DNA of 64,000 nucleotides from Symbiodinium natans. Lineage: Eukaryota > Sar > Dinophyceae > Suessiales > Symbiodiniaceae. The DNA is taken from the NCBI GenBank assembly GCA_905221605.1, contig CAJNDS010001113.1, forward strand, positions 62,001 through 126,000. The letters are read 5' to 3'. The position numbers and the translations under genes were made by a program. This document shows positions 33,030-44,279 of this stretch, one piece after another. The number at the start of each line of letters is the position of its first letter. The stretch's first letter is position 1. Below the pieces are notes generated by a model, which saw nothing but the letters and a program-made list of their open reading frames with translations, had not been told where the DNA came from and made no database searches.

Positions 33030-34900
33030 AAAAGCAAGACCATGATCCGACGCTTGAAGAGCTGCAATGGGTTCAGTATAGGTCAGTATACCCAGGTATG
33101 CGAGGGCACCCTGAGAAAGGGTCCCGTCCAAACGCAAGCCCCCAATAACCCTACAGCCCCAAAGCCCGAAACCACCCAGCCCCTCCAAACCTTCCACACG
33201 CCCCAAAGCCAAAAACCCTGAAGCCCAACACCAACAAAACCCTGAACCCTAAACCTTACTAAACCCTAAACCCTAAACCGCAAACCTTACTAAACCCTTC
33301 TGCACTCAAAACCCTTCACCCTAAACACTAAACCTACCCAAAATCCTTCCCTTGCCGAACGGGGCCTCAGAGCAGAGGCGCTTGCAACCGCCTCCCGCTT
33401 CCGAGGGGCACTCTCTTTCCACCGCGTACCTGCCATGCAGCTTCTTACATTGGGAGGGTTTAGGGTTTAGGGTCTAGGGTTTAGGGCTTAGGGCTTAGGG
33501 CTTAGGGTTTAGGGTTTAGGGTTTAGGATTTAGTGGGTAGGGACGGGGGGGGGGTGGTCCGAAAATTTGGGGATTAGGGTTTAGGGTTTAGGGCCCCTTA
33601 TTATCGTAAACTCCACATACATCACATGTCTTAGGGGCTTCGGATTTAGGCATTTAGGATCTCAGGGGTTGAGGGCCTTTAGGGTTGGGGTTTGGGGTCT
33701 AGGGATTTGGGGGGGGCTCTGAGGTTTAGAAACCGTATACTGACGGAGCTGGGGCTTCAAAAACCGTGCGGCGCAGCAGTCGGGTTCAGGGTCGAGGCTG
33801 TATAGTGTTCAGGGCTCGGTACGGCGTATTGGGTCTTCAAAACTCAACCCTAAACCCTAAACAGCAAACCCCTCTGCTGGTTTCTTTTCTTTGCAGGAGT
33901 TGATTCCATAAGCCATGATACCATGAGTGGAAAATTTGGGCTCCAGGGTCCAACGCCGCTCCATGGCTCAGGGGGGATGTGTAGCATTAAGGTCTAGGGT
34001 TTAGGAATGTTTAGGAGCTTTCGGTCCAAACGTGGTGGGGCGGCCGCGCGTAGAACTGCTTGAAGCACCTGGGAAGGTGCCCCAAACCCTGCGAAACTGT
34101 AAGCTCCAAAGCCCCCCCCAAACCCAAAACCCAGCCCCCGATAGAATGAACCCCTTTCTACCCCTATTGAAGTTCGGAACCCTAAAACTCTTAAAGGCTT
34201 AGCGGCTTGGACCTTTGAGGGCTTCCTTTGGAGGGCTTCAGTTGCTTCTTGAGTGGGGTCGAGGGCTCTTCTTGTACTTTGGGACCCAAGACTTTGGTTT
34301 CGTGCTCTACTTCCGGGCTTGGGCTTGAGGATTCACTTCGGGTTTCTAGGGTTTGCAGGCTTGCTTTGGGTTCAGATCTTAGGGCTACAGGGTGCACTTA
34401 GGCTCTACAAGTAGGGCCATGTAGGGTTAAGTTTGGGCTTAGGGTGTTGCTGCAGAGTTTGGGCACCATACAAACCCTTTCGAAAGCAGCTCTCCTGAAA
34501 AGCCCAACACTTTCCGAGAGCGGGGCTGATAGCAACACAGCTTGTCCTCGCTCGGCGAAGGACTGCCTTGCCTGGCAGAACGAGACCCCTCTAGGCTGAA
34601 ACCTCTTATCTAGAGCCTAGCAGTGAACGCCCATAATTCGACCCGTTGCAGCCCTAAACCTTACCAGACAAAAGCAGGAACACAGCGAGGAGCACGTCTC
34701 CGTCGAGGTGGACTCTGCGGGCGGCTTCAGCGGAGTGCTGGCACCTCATGTACACTGTAAGCAGTAACAGCTGTATAGTTTGATTCAGCATGGCCCGCCC
34801 CCCTCACCCCCCTTGGTCTGGCCCACGGCAGTGATGAACCGGCCAAGCTACGCGAGCACAGAGGGAACTGTTCATTAAATGCCGAGGGCTTCCAGCATCT
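33030..34900. other. Degenerate telomere-like sequence, no gene
   Basis: CCCTAAA-like degenerate text covers 33180-33345 and 34090-34190; TTTAGGG variants cover 33458-33532 and 33560-33590. The minus-strand frame 34191-34397 encodes a charged, Ser/Pro-rich stretch from degenerate repeats, and I do not trust it. Confidence 0.5.
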
Positions 34901-34946
34901 GACCCAGTGAAAACTCGTAGACGTTCAACGTCATCGCCCAGTCTGC

Positions 34947-35417
34947 TTGCGCAGAAAACTCAGAAAGTATGTTTTTGAAGAGAAAAATACGCCCTTTCCC
35001 CCCCACCCCAGCGCGTGTGTTCAATTGTATCAAACCACGCCATCAACAACAACACCGCGTAAAACGACTACGACTAAAAGTTTGTCAGAGCTAGTCGCTG
35101 CACGGTGGCCATGGGATGCTGGCTTTGCTTCTGTCCGTGAGGGTGCTTATGGAAAATTGTCGCGAGCATGCACGCGCGTAGAGACAGTTTTGGAGAAACG
35201 GCCTGCAGACTCGGGCGATAGGGTGGCAAAACTGGAACTGACAGGCACAGCCCTTAACTTCACAAACCTCCGCATTGTACAGGAGGGTGAGGGGAATTGC
35301 CGGACTCTCTGGATTCATGATTCCATCTCACCGTACCCACACCTTCGGTGCGCAGGCTGCCGCGCCAACATCGTGGAGTGGCGGGGTCCCGCGGGCAGAT
35401 GCTCAACCCAAACCCTG
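34947..35417 (+). CDS. Unrecognised ORF, uncertain
   Basis: A 157-codon plus-strand frame. The part reading LSELVAARWPWDAGFASVRE and RVAKLELTGTALNFTNLRIV looks somewhat protein-like and the frame is long for this composition. There is no recognised domain. Its strand is opposite to nearly all other genes here, which lowers confidence. The true start may be internal. Confidence 0.25.
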
Positions 35418-36570
35418 TAGATGCTCAACCCTGGACCCGAAACCCTGAAACCTAACCTTAAACTCTATAGGAAAAAATCAACCCTGAACCCGAAACTCTG
35501 AAACCTAACCCTAGACTCGATTTGCCAAAAAAGAAGAAGACAAAAAAAAAAAAAGGGCCTTTCAATCCGTTCTCTCTGGGAGGCTGGCGCTCCAAGTTCA
35601 CCTCACTGCCGCCCAGGCTGGACCAAAAGGAGCCGACCGAGGCCTGGGCGTCATCCCCAGTCTACACATGATGGTTCGGGAACGAGGGCTCTAGGATCTT
35701 AAAGGTTTGGTGACTGTGCTTGAACCCTAAACCCTAAACCCTAAATCCTAAATCCTAAACCCTAAACCCTAAACCCTCTAAACCCTTTAAGAGCTTCTTA
35801 GAGTCAATGTGAGGATTTTGGGGGGGATTTCGGACCTCGGGTTCTTGGGTGTTAGCCCCAGCCTTGGGTGCTGCGCTCGGCTCCGCCTTGGCGCCTCATC
35901 ACAGGACATGCGGCCCTACTTAGGGTTTAGGGTTTAGGGTTTAAGGTTTAAGGTTTGGGGTTTGGGGTTTGGGGTTTGGGGCTTGGGGTTTGGGGTTTGG
36001 GGTGTGGGGTTTAGGGTTTAGGGTTTTGGGTTTTGGGGAGTTTAGGGGTGTAGAGCTTTGGGAGTTTAGGGGTTTAAGCGTTTGGAGGTTTAGGGGTTTG
36101 GGTCTTGGTTTTCTGGGCTGGTCTGAGAGGAACCGATCGTCATGCTTTGCCTCACAGCACTATGCAGCGTACAACCTTGTATCATGCTACCGGGCTGCCA
36201 GGCTACCAGATCCGTCGTCACTGCTATGATTGCTGCTCGTATCCTTGCTACTACTCTCTTGTGGAAACCCTACCATCGCCCAACGTGACCAGTACGATTG
36301 TCAATGTTGACACTGCAATACAGTTTGCCATTGCCGCGAAGCGATGTGACCCCTCACCGCGATTGCTGCAAGTAGAAGGGTGATTGTTCGCACGACCAGT
36401 TGGAGTTTTGGGGTGTCATTGGTCGCCTCTGAAGGCCAGGCAGAACGGCGGGCCCTTTGAGTAGCAGCATAGGCGGTGTCGAAAGTGCCAAGCTGATATC
36501 ATCATCATAGAAGCCGCATGAAGTACCAGATCAGACAGTCAACCGCGCTGGTAAGAGAAGAAAAGTCCGC
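35418..36570. other. Telomere-like tracts, no supported gene
   Basis: CCCTAAA units lie at 35722-35778. TTTAGGG units grade into TTTGGGG-like text at 35920-36095. The rest shows no convincing exon. Confidence 0.5.
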
Positions 36571-36587
36571 TTGTCTTTATCGCAACT

Positions 36588-37283
36588 TCACCGTGGCAGA
36601 GGCCTTTTGCTTGGCGCTGGAAGAACGAGACTTCTCTTGAGCGCACCAGCTAGCTTCTCTAGGACACGTCGGGAACCCTCTGGCCCTGAAGTAGGATTCC
36701 TCACAAGATGCGCAGCCTCCTCGCCACGCTTGCAAGGCTTCCTGGAAGCTAGCAGCAGACTCCTGGTGGATACAGGGCTTCGGCGGCTTCGGAGATCTGA
36801 GAAAGTTGGGAGAGTTCGGAGGGTAGAATTGGGGCTGGGATGTTGCAGGAAGTGAATTTCTGGGATGTGCAAACTTTGCTGCAATTTCCACAGGGCAGCT
36901 TCTGAGCTTCCCTCGTAGACCTTACGGTAGCCACTGGCGCTTGAACTGAGCGCCTCCTCATCGAAAGCTCCTTCCAGCAGATTGGCGGAGCCTGTCGTCA
37001 ATGCGAGGAGTGGAGCAGCTTTCTTACTCAGCTGGGCAGTGCTGCCTGCTTCTACCTTTTCGGCCTTTTCGCTCGGGATTGGCACCGGTGCCTCAGCTGA
37101 GCACAGGCCCAAAGGCCCAAAAGGGGCCCACAGATCAGGCGGCTTCCAGTTGGGGAGGGCAGGCTGCGAAGGGGCCCGTAGAACGACCTTATGGATTCTG
37201 GCCTCCGCAACCTCGCCAAAGGTGACCCGTCGACCCGTCGTGCTCGACGGCTTGCCTGGCGATAGAGAGAAGGCGAGGCGCAT
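36588..37283 (-). CDS. Unrecognised protein with PP1-docking-like RVTF motif
   Basis: From the ATG at 37283 the ORF encodes about 231 residues. The frame stays open upstream and an acceptor-like TTTTGCAG lies just before it, so this may be the last exon of a longer gene. Residues 17-22 read GRRVTF, a match to the RVxF motif by which regulatory subunits dock on protein phosphatase 1. The rest is rich in Ser, Pro, Ala and basic residues, apparently disordered, with IHFLQHPSPNSTLRTLPTF in the middle. A PP1-regulatory role is inference from a short motif that also occurs by chance. No other family was recognised. Confidence 0.5.
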   Translation of the reverse strand: MRLAFSLSPGKPSSTTGRRVTFGEVAEARIHKVVLRAPSQPALPNWKPPDLWAPFGPLGLCSAEAPVPIPSEKAEKVEAGSTAQLSKKAAPLLALTTGSANLLEGAFDEEALSSSASGYRKVYEGSSEAALWKLQQSLHIPEIHFLQHPSPNSTLRTLPTFSDLRSRRSPVSTRSLLLASRKPCKRGEEAAHLVRNPTSGPEGSRRVLEKLAGALKRSLVLPAPSKRPLPR

Positions 37284-38360
37284 GCTTCCACGCCGGGCAA
37301 CCCTGCAAAACACTGCAAACAGGAGGTGTGCCTTCTGGGAGGCTTCTGGCAGGAGCCATTTCAGACAGGCGTTTCCTGTAGGTGCAAGGAGGAGACGCAA
37401 AAGGCTGACCTGTCTGTCTTGCGCGTAAAGAGAACGAGGCAGGCAAAGGGCGGCAAAGGGCTCCTCAGCTTAAGGATATGTCCAGCAGCCATGCCAATCT
37501 GCTGCATGTGCTGCTCCTCGACAGTGCAGCCATGGAGTTAGAACGGGTTCCATGCGGCAAGGATCAGCTACCTGTGGGCTCCTGCATCTCCTTTACCACC
37601 TCCATGCAATCGAAGCCATGCTCCTGACTGAAAGCCACAAGGAGGACGTATGCCAAGTCACATGCACGCGTATGCCCTCAGAGGCCAAGGACCAAGAGAG
37701 CATTTTCGGTTCCTTACACGTGCGCTTGCTGTTCCGCCTGCATGCTACAAGCAAGAGCTTTCTTTTGGAAGAGTGAAGATGCTCGGGCGATAACACTTGT
37801 GTCCGATGCGCTGCCTTGCCACTCTTTCAGCCAATGCATGGAAGGGGGCTCAAAGTTCAAGGCAGGGAGCATCTGACGCAAGCCGCCGTGTGCAATTGCC
37901 GAGGTGCAAACCTCTTCTTGAAAGTGACTCTGGACACATGCAGTCGAATTGCCCCAGCGCGTGCCCAACTGGTCACGGCAGGCTCTCAAGTTCAAACCTC
38001 ATGGCTAAGCAAGGCAGAATGGCAAACAGACCTCCCCCAACGCAAAGGCCGTGCGGGCGGTCATCTGTCGAAATCCTCAAGTACTTTGGGTGCCGGTCTG
38101 TTCGCGCGATCAGCTTTACACGTTGACATGGCGCTCTGGCCCTGTACACAGAAAGATGATGAAAATAAGTACAGTACATGGCTGTTTCGGTTTTCAACGA
38201 AACAGGCCCATTCATCAAACAGAAAAGGACCAAGAAAACGGAAGCATCTGCTTTAAGTCCTTTATCAAGGCTCTGGACGCCGAAGCCTTTTCTACAAGGG
38301 AGCCGTATGAAGCGGCAGCCTGTACAGCTTCAGCTAGACTGCTAAACGCTTTCAACGCAC
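37284..38360. other. No supported gene
   Basis: Frames of 60-150 codons on both strands overlap one another. None shows a domain. The long plus-strand frame 38051-38995 is largely the antisense of the gene at 38361-38807. Confidence 0.4.
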
Positions 38361-38807
38361 TCATAGCGACTCGCATGAAACCGCTGAGGAATCCTCATCC
38401 TCGCTGCACGCTGTCGTATTCCAATCGGAATCATAGAGTTGCTCCGTTTGCTTGCAACGAACCTCATTCAAGAGGCCGTCCAGCACAGAGAGCGATCGCG
38501 ACACTCTCTGCACCATGCGCCACTGAATGGACGGGGACGGCTCAGGTGTTGGAGCTTCACTCCAGTCCGTTTCGTAGAGCTCCTCTGTCTGCTTGCAGCG
38601 CACATCCTCAAGCACCGACTCGAGCGCACGCATGGACCGCACCATGGCGCGCAGCTTCCTCCAGCGGGACGTTCTGGGCAGCCTGTACCGAGGTTCCCGG
38701 CCTCGCGCCCGCACTCCTCGATGTTCTCGCATGCTTCTGTACATTCCCGAGATGGCATCCCATAAGTCCCCGCTGCAGCTTTCACAGGGAGCGCACGCTT
38801 GCCCCAT
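38361..38807 (-). CDS. Small protein, MGQAC N-terminus, internal duplication
   Basis: A complete 148-residue ORF from a true ATG at 38807. It begins MGQACAPCESC: Gly2 could be N-myristoylated and Cys5 or Cys8 palmitoylated, which would anchor the protein to a membrane (inference). It contains two related blocks, residues about 49-82 and 96-129. Each starts with W-R and ends in a near-identical VRCKQTE(E/Q)LY(E/D)(T/S)DW motif. Predicted helices with basic N-terminal halves precede each motif. The tail is acidic (SEDEDS). No intron is needed. I know no family with this repeat. Confidence 0.6.
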   Translation of the reverse strand: MGQACAPCESCSGDLWDAISGMYRSMREHRGVRARGREPRYRLPRTSRWRKLRAMVRSMRALESVLEDVRCKQTEELYETDWSEAPTPEPSPSIQWRMVQRVSRSLSVLDGLLNEVRCKQTEQLYDSDWNTTACSEDEDSSAVSCESL

Positions 38808-40320
38808 TGCTCTTTAGAGCAGTACCACTAGAGCTGAGCACTCCACGGCTGCGCGACCCCTACATCTGGCTTCAGGATTTCCCTGCTTGCCCAAGTACTC
38901 TTCTCTTCGTCACAAGCACAAGAACAAGAAGAACAGATTGCAGAGCAGCTGTCCATGAAGAGACTAACGTACCTGTCGAGCTTCAGAGAGCATAGGAAGG
39001 CCTGGCTCACTTTGGCTCACTGCGAGTGCTGCTCACGAAACACCGAGGTTCCCTAAAAACGCTCTAAACTCTCAGCAAAGTGCGGGCCTCGACCTCCAGT
39101 GCCTCTCGGTTCTGCTGCAGCATGGCTGCCTTCAACGGCTCTCAGGCAAAGGGAGCAGTTGAAACCCAGTGCGCGGTGCTCAGCTGCCTGAAGATTCGCA
39201 GCTGCCTTGCCACCCACCTTGGTGTAGGCAAAGAGCACGCAAGGGGACCCCAAACCACTTTCAAAACCCTCAAGGTGCCTTCGGAACTTCCCACGTAGGC
39301 CCCTACATTCACGCCAAAGAGCTCCCTTGGTTCGGCTTATTAGGACCTTCGAGTATAACAGGTATATACCTCCCCAAATGGCCCAGAAGTGGGAGGCACC
39401 AGTTAAGATCTCTGAGGGGGGCGCGTTGGGAGGGCTCGGACTCACCAGCTTGCTGGCCGGGGCAAGTGGCACCTTCGCACTTACTGAAACCCCAGTCTCT
39501 CAACAGCTGTGGCGACCTCATAAACACCTTGAAGCCTCAACATGAAAAAAACAACTATGTGTATACATTTTTAGATTACCTTAGCCTTAAACCCCGGACC
39601 CTAACATAACTTTCAGCCTCTACTGCAGATGCAGAAACCTGGGAATCAACATGGCGACATCAACTACCCCGAATTTCGTAAAAACCCCGAATGCTCAGAA
39701 ACCTCTTAGCTCTCAATGGCGGCCTCCTCCTGCAATTGCGGCGCGCTGTCGTTGCCAGCTGAGTCTGTCGACCTGGCATGCGGATTACCTGGTGGACTTA
39801 GTCCTAAAATTGGGGTCATCTCTACGAGTCTAGTCTCTACCCAGAAAACACCCGAATCCCGAGGTAAATGGACCATCAAGCCCCTTTAGGGTTCATTTAG
39901 CCCTAGCATTCGATTCAAGAAAGGTGCCACCTCACAGACTTCACAACACTCTACACCCAGACGCAGTCAACTGCGCAGACAATGCAAGCTCGATCACCTC
40001 AAATTCTCAACTTGTCTCATTAAACTTCATTCCCGAAACTGCGCACTTCAAGTACTTCAATTCCGGAGCACACCTCCAAAACCTGGCCGGAAATGGCGGA
40101 AATGGAGCCCCCAAGGTGCTTCTGCAGATGAATCGTGGCAGGGCCACTTGGGGCTGGCTTGCTTCTTGGGCCGCGCCTTCACCGAGTTCGACCGGGTTCG
40201 GGTTTGGGGGTTTTGGGGGCGTTCGCGGATGTTCCAGGCGTTTAGGGGTTTAAGAACGGAGGCTCAGACATTTTTCAAAAAAAATTCAGGGATGACCACA
40301 GTGTCGGAGCTTTTGGGGGG
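38808..40320. other. No confident gene
   Basis: On the minus strand near 39066-39125 a short coiled-coil-like exon end (AAMLQQNREALEVEARTLLR) follows an AAG acceptor and may be a real exon of an unknown gene. Nothing else could be supported. Confidence 0.4.
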
Positions 40321-40329
40321 GTTTGCTCC

Positions 40330-40706
40330 AAAGGATGAATCGTCCTTCTGAAGCCCATCATGCCCGCCTCGAGAACACTCTTAATGTAGCCCTTCGTCAG
40401 GGGTTTGCTGCCCCCTCCGCTGCGCCACCTCCAGCCCGAACTCAGCAAAATAGTAAAACAAAGCTGTGCGGAGAGCAGTTGCGCAGCCGAACCTGCCAGC
40501 GTCGGCCCCTCAGCAGGTCACGTTTGGGCTGGGAGAGAATAAGCTCACAAAAGGGCTGAGCACAGTGCCCTTCCCGGACTGCTCAGCCACCTGCAGACCG
40601 TACAGCTGATGTGAAGGTATGGAAATTACTGCGCCAGTCCGAGTCCTGAGGCAGGAACATCCATTGTGCGCCTCAGCAGCTCCAGCTTTGCCTCCATCTG
40701 CTTCGC
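40330..40706 (-). CDS. Exons of an unrecognised gene
   Basis: Exon 40706-40630 follows a CTGACAG acceptor, reads AKQMEAKLELLRRTMDVPAS then GLGLAQ, and ends at a GTAATT donor. About 80 nt on, VAEQSGKGTVLSP follows a CTGCAG acceptor. Near 40400-40330 the strand reads GYIKSVLEAGMMGFRRTIHP. All three look like genuine short exons of one minus-strand gene. Joining phases are not settled, and I recognise no family. The first exon forms an amphipathic helix. Confidence 0.4.
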
Positions 40707-41282
40707 CTGTCAGGATTCACAAAGATGGACAGGTTGCTTGCGTAAGCATTCGGTGGGCTGCAAAGGATTCATGACCCAAAACACGATCAGGATACGCCTG
40801 CTGACTTCTCAAAAGCCCAACAAAAGCGACTGTGACTGACACTTGCCGGGTGTTGCTGCCTCCTCCTCCATCCTTCTCGTGTCATCTCTGCGAATCGCGA
40901 TTCCTTTAGCCTCAAAATTGTACGACATCAAACGCACCTCAGAACGACCTCGATACATCAAAAGCACGCAACACTTCTTAGGGGATGCTCAGGGCAAGAC
41001 TTTTGCCATCAGGACAGTTGCTGGCTGTGGACCATGAACGTCAAATAACCCAAAGCAGCCAAGCCTACCCGCATCTTAGTGATTGATGGGCTGTCGGACT
41101 CGAAACTATCATGCTCAAATGCTGGACTCACTATTGGGCAACAGACGAGGGACTAGAGGTCCAATACATCTAGTCTGCAAGTGTGCAGACGCATCGGCAC
41201 GTGAGTGGACCAAGTTCTTACGAGTACCTACTAGTCGCTTGAAGACGTAGCATGGAGCATCTGTTGTGACCCTTGGCGTGAA

Positions 41283-41395
41283 ACGAGGAAAACCTTGAGG
41301 CGTGCATAGAAGCGGAGCTGCTGACGGAGGCTGAGCACAGAATGGCTGAAGAGCTGCTGGAAAGAGCTGCTGAAGAGAAGCGTTGAAAGGTCGAT
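41283..41395 (+). CDS. Possible coiled-coil C-terminal exon
   Basis: The plus strand reads EENLEACIEAELLTEAEHRM then AEELLERAAEEKR and a stop. It is a strongly helical heptad-like stretch. The opposite strand in the same place is Ser-rich, the usual antisense of such a helix. No upstream exon was found. Confidence 0.3.
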
Positions 41396-41479
41396 GGCTT
41401 TTTGGTCTCCGATCGTCTCCAGCCTTCACGCTGCAGCAGCTTCCCACGAAAGAAGATCTCCATAATGAGGCGCAACAGG

Positions 41480-42075
41480 ATCCATTGATACCTTAATCAG
41501 AGCTTGAACATGCCGGAGCTCTTCGCCAGCTTCAGCTGCTCTAGGCTACAGATGACGCCAGCCCATCAGTGCAATCAGCTAACCCCTCCCCTCAGAAGTT
41601 AGTGCCCCGACTCGCAACACCAGAAACCATAAACCGGAGAGCCTTCAAAAATCACAGACAGGTACGCTGTGGGGGCCCCCACTTTTCCACACATTGAATT
41701 CTAAGGCTTTCTCATGTTTAGTGCTGTTCTCCAGAATTAGGGCGTGGGTTTGAGAGCATTCCAAGCCGTAAACAGACCTAAGAACCATGACCCTAAGTCC
41801 TGAAACTTATGCAAATTGGGGTGTAGTCCCCAAACCGAAGAAACTATGCTCTGGTCTGCACCAAAAAGGCGAAAACAAAGCCTTCCGGGCGGATTGTCAT
41901 GTTCTCGGCCCAAGGCCCAAGGGGGCCAGTGTCAACTCTCGATTGTGGACCGGAAACGAGGAACACAGACTACGTTCATACCGCTGGACTTACTCATAGC
42001 AGCCATTAGCAGCCCAAGCTATCCCAAGCTTGTCGGGCAAACCTGCACTTTTTCCAACCTTCCACAGCAAGCCGA
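41480..42075. other. No supported gene
   Basis: Short overlapping frames only. The 3' flank of the proline-rich gene at 42076. Confidence 0.45.
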
Positions 42076-43075
42076 CTAGATCTCGTCGTCGTCGACCCCG
42101 AACTTGGGGCGCACGAAGGGGATCATGGGCACGGGCGCCGGTGGTGCTGGTGGTGCCGGGGGTGGAGTATGTGGCGTCACGGGCGGGGGGAGTCCTGATA
42201 ACCCAGTCATCCCAGGCAGCGCGGACATCACTCCGGGCGGTACAGGCGCCGGCGGTCCCGGAAAGGGCACCGATGCTGGTCCCGTCGCGACTGCTGGGCC
42301 TTGCAAGCCTTGGAGTTGGACCGGCGGTGCCACACCGAAGCTCATGGGCGGCCGCACGAGCCCCGGACTGGACAGAGGTGCTCCAATATCCTGGATGCCT
42401 GTGCTGGGACACAGGTGCATGGCCTCAGAGCTCCGAACTGCTTCGACCGCGGCGTTGGGGAACTCTTGTGGGCCGAAAAGCACAAAGAAGTCCATGGCCC
42501 TGAGGACGTCTGCGCCTGCAAACGGAGAATGGAGCACCCGCGCCATCAGCTCTGTGCCGGCCAGCTGGAAGAGCACCTCCACACGGCCAAAGCCATAACG
42601 ACCAGGTCCCGGAGGGATCCGCGCGAGGGGCGGGAAGCCAGGTAGTCGACGCAGCACCTCCATCAGCGAAGACTCGATGAGGTCCATGGGTCCACTGGAG
42701 AGAGGTGCCTGCAGCGGTGGCGACCGCACGATGTCGTTGTAGATGTGGAAATCCTGAGTTCTGCAACATACTCAGAAAATGTCTGCAGGTAAGGTGGCTC
42801 TTGTAAGTTACCCTACAGCTTTCGAGAGACGACCTGCTGAAGCCTGAGATCTCCACCTGTGCCTTCATGCATCCCTAGATGGCTTTAGCCTCTACACGGA
42901 TCTACGCGGCATGCGGCGCACCAAGGTTGCCAAGTGCGGCTGAACGGCGTCACCACCCAGCGCAGGCACTCGTTCCAGCACTTGAGTGATGGTAGCTCGG
43001 GACAGCACATGCGGTGGGAACGTGTCCTCGTGGAACAGCTTGACCAAGTCCTCAGTTCTGAGGAAACTTCCTTGA
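42076..43075 (-). CDS. Proline-rich multi-exon protein, unrecognised
   Basis: An upstream exon (about 43040-42900) reads DLVKLFHEDTFPPHVLSRAT, ITQVLERVPALGGDAVQPHL and ATLVRRMPR before a GTAGAT donor. The last exon (about 42757-42076) reads DFHIYNDIVRSPPLQAPLSS, then MDLIESSLMEVLRRLPGFPP, RYGFGRVEVLFQLAGTELMA and FVLFGPQEFPNAAVEAVRSS. It ends in a proline-rich tail (PPPAPPAPPAPVPMIPF) and an acidic DDDEI terminus. The globular part and its Pro-rich tail suggest a scaffold or RNP-type protein, but I do not recognise the fold. The phase of the join is not settled. Confidence 0.5.
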
Positions 43076-43437
43076 TGGCATGTGGGGCCATGATGTTGTG
43101 ATTCGAGAAACGTGCGGGCCTGCCAAAACCACAAGCCACAGCGATACACTCCCACGTGCTTTTCAAGCTGCACTCTCCAACCTCGGATCGCAGAGGAAAA
43201 TCCAGCGCCCAGGCCTGGTCGGCAAATGTCACAAAAAAACCCAAGCAATTCCCAAGCCCACGGCAAGTGAACAGAAATCCGAAACGAACAGAACAAGCCG
43301 AGTGTGTTTTTATGGCTGTACGACTGCAGTGCGTGCACCTGAAGATCTGCCGCAAGCGCGTCAGCACAGCCGGCAGGCTGGTGCCAAGCATGGTGATGGC
43401 ACGCTGGAGGAAGTCCTCTCCACAGAAGATGATAAGA

Positions 43438-43540
43438 AGAAGAATAATAATAATAATAATCACTAATAATAATATTCATAATCATAATAATAATCGTCAT
43501 AATAATCATAATAATAATAATAATCGTAATAATAACACCT
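43438..43540. repeat. (AAT)n-like microsatellite
   Basis: Imperfect AAT/ATC trinucleotide run giving poly-Asn in one frame. Confidence 0.95.
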
Positions 43541-43644
43541 CAGTCTCACCAACTTGCCCGCCCGGAAAGGTACTGCAACCAGCCCCCGATCTTGGAACTC
43601 TTCAGGCACCTACTTGTAGCACTACAGACTCCTGTTACACTAGA

Positions 43645-43709
43645 CCTAAACCCTAAACCCTAATCCCTAAACCCTAATCCCTAAACCCTAATCCCTAAAC
43701 CCTAAACCC
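43645..43709 (-). repeat. CCCTAAA/CCCTAAT alternating tract
   Basis: Units alternate CCCTAAA and CCCTAAT in a 14 nt higher-order pattern. Confidence 0.92.
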
Positions 43710-43855
43710 ATCTTCTACAGTAGACATGATGTCTTGCTGCACGATGACTTCGGCCCGGCGCCCTCCACCCCCCCAGAGACCACATCAGAGACCATTAGGG
43801 TTTCGGGTTTAGGGTTTAGGGCTTCGGGTTTAGGGTTTAGGATCACCACCCCTTA

Positions 43856-43939
43856 AGAAAAACACCGGAGGGGGGGGGGGGGGACCCCCGCAGTTTTTTT
43901 TCGATTGGGGTCCTGGGGGGTTCGGTGTTTTTCCTTGGC
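43856..43939. repeat. Hairpin with AAAAACACCG ends, copy 1
   Basis: AAAAACACCGGAGGGG at the left faces TTCGGTGTTTTT at the right, enclosing a G run and a T run. Similar to the hairpin at 46766-46906. Confidence 0.7.
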
Positions 43940-44013
43940 TTTCGCACCCGCACCTCGCCCAAAACCGAAGCCGAAAAACATTAAAAAAAACCACGTTTGG
44001 GATTTCAAACCCA

Positions 44014-44276
44014 TCAAAAAACTGGGCTTAAGGTGTATGTCGGGGTTCCGCTTAAACTCATTTTTGCAAGTATTCTGGACTCCGCTATCCTGCCCTGTGC
44101 CAAAAACCGACTGCCCAGGCAACGAGATACTGGATCTCTCACTTCAAACTTTTCAAAAACAGGGCTTGATGTATATCTCGGGGCTCCACTTAACGTGTTC
44201 TTTGCGCTAGTGGATACTGATCTTACACTGCCCAGAAAACGGGTGCAAAGGAGACGAGGCACTGGATCTTCACTTG
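44014..44276. repeat. Two tandem copies of a roughly 140 bp unit
   Basis: Blocks such as GGGCTTRA(G)GTGTAT, CGGGG(T/C)TCC(G/A)CTTAA and GAGA(T/C)(A/G)CTGGATCT recur in the same order. Confidence 0.8.
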
Positions 44277-44279
44277 ATT

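Noticed and set aside
34191-34397. Charged Ser/Pro-rich 68 codon frame
   Set aside because: It lies in degenerate telomere-like text with no exon signals.
38051-38995. 314 codon plus-strand frame
   Set aside because: It overlaps the better-supported minus-strand gene at 38361-38807 and has antisense-like composition.
41115-41447. MGSCC-like N-terminus suggesting a lipid-anchored protein on the minus strand
   Set aside because: The first codon is GTG, not ATG, and the opposite strand carries a better coiled-coil reading.
42030-42645. Three plus-strand frames over 42030-42645
   Set aside because: They are shadows of the proline-rich minus-strand exon.
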